Assembly (NCBI GenBank): GCA_913044085.1
Contig: CAJWNW010000030.1
Location: 1 to 17,364, forward strand
Reading direction: 5' to 3'
From: an uncultured Flavobacteriaceae bacterium
GTDB lineage: Bacteria > Bacteroidota > Bacteroidia > Flavobacteriales > Flavobacteriaceae
Length of the DNA: 17,364 bases
Shown here piece after piece: positions 14,651 to 17,364 of the stretch (the first letter of the stretch is position 1; each line of letters opens with the position of its first letter). A program made the translations under genes and the position numbers. The notes under the pieces are model-generated. The model did not search any database. It saw nothing but the letters and a program-made list of their open reading frames with translations, and was not told the origin of the DNA.

Positions 14651-16783
14651 ATGAAAATTAATTTTCGTAAAATCATTCACTTAATAGGACTTTTTTTATT
14701 CACCTCTAACATCCTGTCTTGTGACAAAGAACAACCACTGAGACTTCCTTCAATTTTTTCAGATCATATGGTTTTACAACAAAATTCAGAAGTTGAGTTT
14801 TGGGGAAAAGCGAAACCCTTTGATAACATCATTATTAAGAGTAGTTGGGGAAGTTATTCTGAGACAAAAACTGATAAATCAGGAAATTGGGAACTACAAA
14901 TTGATACTCCCTCAGCAGGAGGGCCATTTCAAGTAGAAGTCAAATCATCCTATGATTCCAAAACTTTCATTGATGTTATGGTTGGAGAGGTCTGGCTCGC
15001 CTCGGGTCAATCGAATATGGCTTGGAAATTAAATCAATGTGAGGGGTGTATCGATAACCAAGAAACAGAGATACTAAATGCTGATTTCAACCAAATACGA
15101 TTTTTTAATCATCCAACTGATTTATCAAAAACAATAATCGATTCTCAAAAATGGAAAATTGTGAATCCAGAAAATGCTGCAGAGCGAGATGGTGAATATG
15201 CTATCGAAAGTTTTAGTGCTGTTGGTTACTTTTTTGCAAGAGAATTACATAAAAAACTCAATGTTCCTATTGGGATTATCGGATCATATTGGGGTGGAAC
15301 AAGGGTTGAGGCCTGGACAAGCAGAAAAAAACTAAATGAAATTCTAGCCTATAAATTACCTGTAACAAATCAAAAAATTATTTCTGCAAAAGACAAAGAA
15401 GAGTTGAGTGAATTTTATCAAAAATATAATGATTCGGTCGCCCGACTCAATAAAGAAATGTTTGGATTTGATTCTTTCGATCTACCACAAGATACAAATG
15501 AGAAAACCCAAGAGGAAAGTTGGGGTGAAATCATTTTAAATGATGAGGGGTATTCAGATCCCAATTTTGATGATTCAAAATGGAATCAATGGATTAAAAT
15601 CTATGACATCACAGCCGGCAGTGAAACATCCAATAGGTTTGAAAACATTTTAAATCCTAAGGATTTTCTTCTCCACAATGGGGTATTATGGCTTCGCACC
15701 GAAATACATCTTGAAGATCTTTCATCGAATTATACACTAATTTACGAAAATGGAGCAGACGATACAGATCAAACATTTTTTAATGGAAAGTTGATTGGAA
15801 ATACTTATGGATGGAATAAAGAAAGAGGTTACTTCATCGATAAAGCCAATTTAAAATTAGGAAAAAACACTTTAGCGATTCGATTGTCGGATTTAGATGG
15901 GCCAGGAGGGTTTAATGGTAAAATTTTAATGAAAAATGAAAATACTGAATTTGAAATCCCGATAGAATCTTTCAAGTATAAACATCATGCCTTTTTTCTT
16001 GATGGTAAGTTGATCGTACATCATTTAACAAAAAAGGAGCTGGCAGAAAAGTCCAACTACATTAAAGAAAATATCAAAAGAGGATTTTCAACTGGTTCTC
16101 CAAATGAATACGCGACACTTTATGACAACATACTTACAAATCTGTTTCCTTACACAATTAAAGGAACAATTTGGTATCAAGGAGAGGCGAATACAGTAAA
16201 TTCAAGTGAATACCAAATGTTTTTTTCAGCCATGATTGAAGATTGGCGAAATTCATGGGGCTATGACTTTCCCTTTTATTATGCGCAACTTGCGCCATTT
16301 CCCACCGAGGGAACCTTAGGAGTACGGGAAGCCCAGAGAAAAACCCTTTTGGAAACCAAAAATATAGGGATGGCTGTATTGATGGATATTGGAGAAGAAA
16401 ATGATATCCATCCACACAACAAACAAGATGTGGGAAAGAGATTAGCACTAATAGCTTTAAAGAACCAATACGATTATGATCTGGTTGCATCAAGCCCCAC
16501 ATATAAAAACCACTACAGAGAGGGGAAATTTCTGTATGTTAATTTTGAACATATTGGTACAGGTTTGGTACTACAGGATGGTGAAAATATTTTTGAAATT
16601 GCTGGTGAAGACAATAATTTTTTTCCAGCAACTGTAAAAATTCAAGGTAACAGAATTCGTTTAAATTCTAAGCACGTAGAGCATCCGAAAAATATGCGAT
16701 ATGGCTGGAAAAACTGGACTGTTGGAACCTTGTTTAATAAGGAAGGCTTACCTGCATCGTCTTTTACAACACTCGATGAATAA
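14651..16783 (+). CDS. Sialate O-acetylesterase-like lipoprotein with sugar-binding insert
   Basis: This 710-residue protein starts with a lipoprotein signal (hydrophobic 8-20, lipobox ILSC, lipid-bearing Cys24). A beta-sandwich follows (about 30-110). The SASA/SGNH esterase domain begins with VGEVWLASGQSNM (111-123; nucleophile Ser121) and resumes with GTIWYQGEAN (505-514) and the acid/base pair in DIHP (585-588; Asp585, His587). Between them, roughly 285-440, sits a GH2-like jelly-roll insert (WLRTEIHL, DDTDQTFFNGKLIGNTYGW at 370-388). It should be membrane-anchored and deacetylate a sugar; sialic acid is only the family's namesake. It is the full-length paralogue of the gene at the left edge. 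It lies 52 bases before a GH31 gene, so the two are probably co-transcribed. Confidence 0.88.
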   Translation: MKINFRKIIHLIGLFLFTSNILSCDKEQPLRLPSIFSDHMVLQQNSEVEFWGKAKPFDNIIIKSSWGSYSETKTDKSGNWELQIDTPSAGGPFQVEVKSSYDSKTFIDVMVGEVWLASGQSNMAWKLNQCEGCIDNQETEILNADFNQIRFFNHPTDLSKTIIDSQKWKIVNPENAAERDGEYAIESFSAVGYFFARELHKKLNVPIGIIGSYWGGTRVEAWTSRKKLNEILAYKLPVTNQKIISAKDKEELSEFYQKYNDSVARLNKEMFGFDSFDLPQDTNEKTQEESWGEIILNDEGYSDPNFDDSKWNQWIKIYDITAGSETSNRFENILNPKDFLLHNGVLWLRTEIHLEDLSSNYTLIYENGADDTDQTFFNGKLIGNTYGWNKERGYFIDKANLKLGKNTLAIRLSDLDGPGGFNGKILMKNENTEFEIPIESFKYKHHAFFLDGKLIVHHLTKKELAEKSNYIKENIKRGFSTGSPNEYATLYDNILTNLFPYTIKGTIWYQGEANTVNSSEYQMFFSAMIEDWRNSWGYDFPFYYAQLAPFPTEGTLGVREAQRKTLLETKNIGMAVLMDIGEENDIHPHNKQDVGKRLALIALKNQYDYDLVASSPTYKNHYREGKFLYVNFEHIGTGLVLQDGENIFEIAGEDNNFFPATVKIQGNRIRLNSKHVEHPKNMRYGWKNWTVGTLFNKEGLPASSFTTLDE

Positions 16784-16835
16784 ATAATTAATAGACTACC
16801 CTAATGGAAAGAAACATATATAAATCGCAAATAAA

Positions 16836-17364
16836 ATGAAACTAAATCTAATCTTTTTGATTCTCCTGATGGCTTCCCCTTTGATTGGTCAAGATATGGA
16901 TAATACGATCGAAATCGAACGCACACCAAATGTAAATTGGTGGGCAGGCATTATTCGAGAGGGTCATAAAATGCCCTTAGAAAGTGGTTACGAAGCAAAT
17001 TTATTTGGGCAATGTTGGAGAAATCAGCTTCAACCATTATTGTTGTCAACAGACGGTCAGTTGGTTTGGTCGGAAGAGCCATTTCAATTTGAATTTGGTG
17101 AAACGAACATTCTTATCGACGATAATTTTTCTTCCGTTTTCAACGGAAAAGTAGGGAATACTCTAAGGGATGCTTATTTATATGCGAGCAAAAACTTTTT
17201 CCCTCCCAACGGAGTTATGCCTCCAAAAGAGTTTTTCTCGATCCCCCAATACAACACTTGGATAGAATTAACATATAATCAGAATCAAGAAGATATACTC
17301 AATTATGCGAGGTCTATAATCGAAAAGGGTATGCCACCAGGAATCATTATGATTGATGATAACT
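16836..17364 (+). CDS. Secreted GH31 family glycoside hydrolase, 3' partial
   Basis: The frame runs from ATG 16836 past the right edge; 176 codons are visible. Residues 1-19 (MKLNLIFLILLMASPLIGQ) are a signal peptide. After a short beta-rich N-terminal region, IPQYNTWIELTYNQNQED (136-153) and PPGIIMIDDN (167-176) match the start of the GH31 catalytic barrel. The catalytic aspartates of the family lie further on and are off the window. GH31 enzymes mostly cleave alpha-glucosides, alpha-xylosides or, in some Bacteroidota, alpha-galactosides. Only about 135 residues precede the barrel, shorter than in many GH31 proteins. The specificity cannot be told from this fragment. Confidence 0.8.
   Translation, partial: MKLNLIFLILLMASPLIGQDMDNTIEIERTPNVNWWAGIIREGHKMPLESGYEANLFGQCWRNQLQPLLLSTDGQLVWSEEPFQFEFGETNILIDDNFSSVFNGKVGNTLRDAYLYASKNFFPPNGVMPPKEFFSIPQYNTWIELTYNQNQEDILNYARSIIEKGMPPGIIMIDDN

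Noticed and set aside
1..17364. Search for CRISPR arrays, tRNA or rRNA genes, insertion sequences and integrase genes.
   Set aside because: No regular direct repeats, cloverleaf-like segments or transposase motifs were seen; all long frames are explained by metabolic genes.

Overview
The window is AT-rich DNA that looks like a marine or environmental Bacteroidota chromosome, probably Flavobacteriia. The reasons are AT-rich leaders with few Shine-Dalgarno sites, a NrtR/AraR-type Nudix-winged-helix regulator, secreted sialate-O-acetylesterase-like lipoproteins, a GH31 enzyme and a YidK-type SSS symporter. This taxonomic call is inference from protein style; no rRNA or tRNA is present.

Layout. 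(1) Bases 2-1399 are the 3' part of a sialate-O-acetylesterase-like gene entering from the left edge. (2) Bases 1535-2236, minus strand, encode a NrtR-family regulator with a decayed Nudix box. (3) Bases 2237-2652 are a 416-bp divergent control region with two copies of the palindrome AAACGTTT and a set of overlapping TGTA/TACA inverted repeats. (4) Bases 2653-14362 hold a tightly packed plus-strand operon: iolJ-type aldolase, iolE, a Gfo/Idh dehydrogenase, iolB, iolC, iolD, iolA, a second Gfo/Idh (best iolG candidate), an SSS sodium symporter and a secreted alpha/beta-hydrolase. (5) Bases 14363-14650 are a spacer holding the eroded C-terminal remnant of a vanadium haloperoxidase/PAP2-like gene on the minus strand. 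(6) Bases 14651-16783 encode a full-length lipoprotein paralogue of the left-edge esterase. (7) Bases 16836 to the right edge hold the start of a secreted GH31 glycosidase.

How the genes work together. The operon encodes every step of the classical myo-inositol pathway. The symporter would bring inositol in, and IolG would oxidise it to scyllo-inosose. IolE dehydrates that, IolD hydrolyses the ring and IolB isomerises the product. IolC phosphorylates it, the IolJ-type aldolase splits it to dihydroxyacetone phosphate and malonate semialdehyde, and IolA makes acetyl-CoA. The second dehydrogenase may let other inositol isomers in. The linked secreted esterases and the GH31 enzyme suggest that the inositol may come from a decorated inositol glycoside outside the cell; this is a hypothesis. 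No TonB receptor (SusC/SusD) is visible. The most unusual points are the NrtR-type regulator beside an inositol operon, the operator-like palindromes, the haloperoxidase gene ghost, and the two esterase paralogues that bracket the catabolic block.
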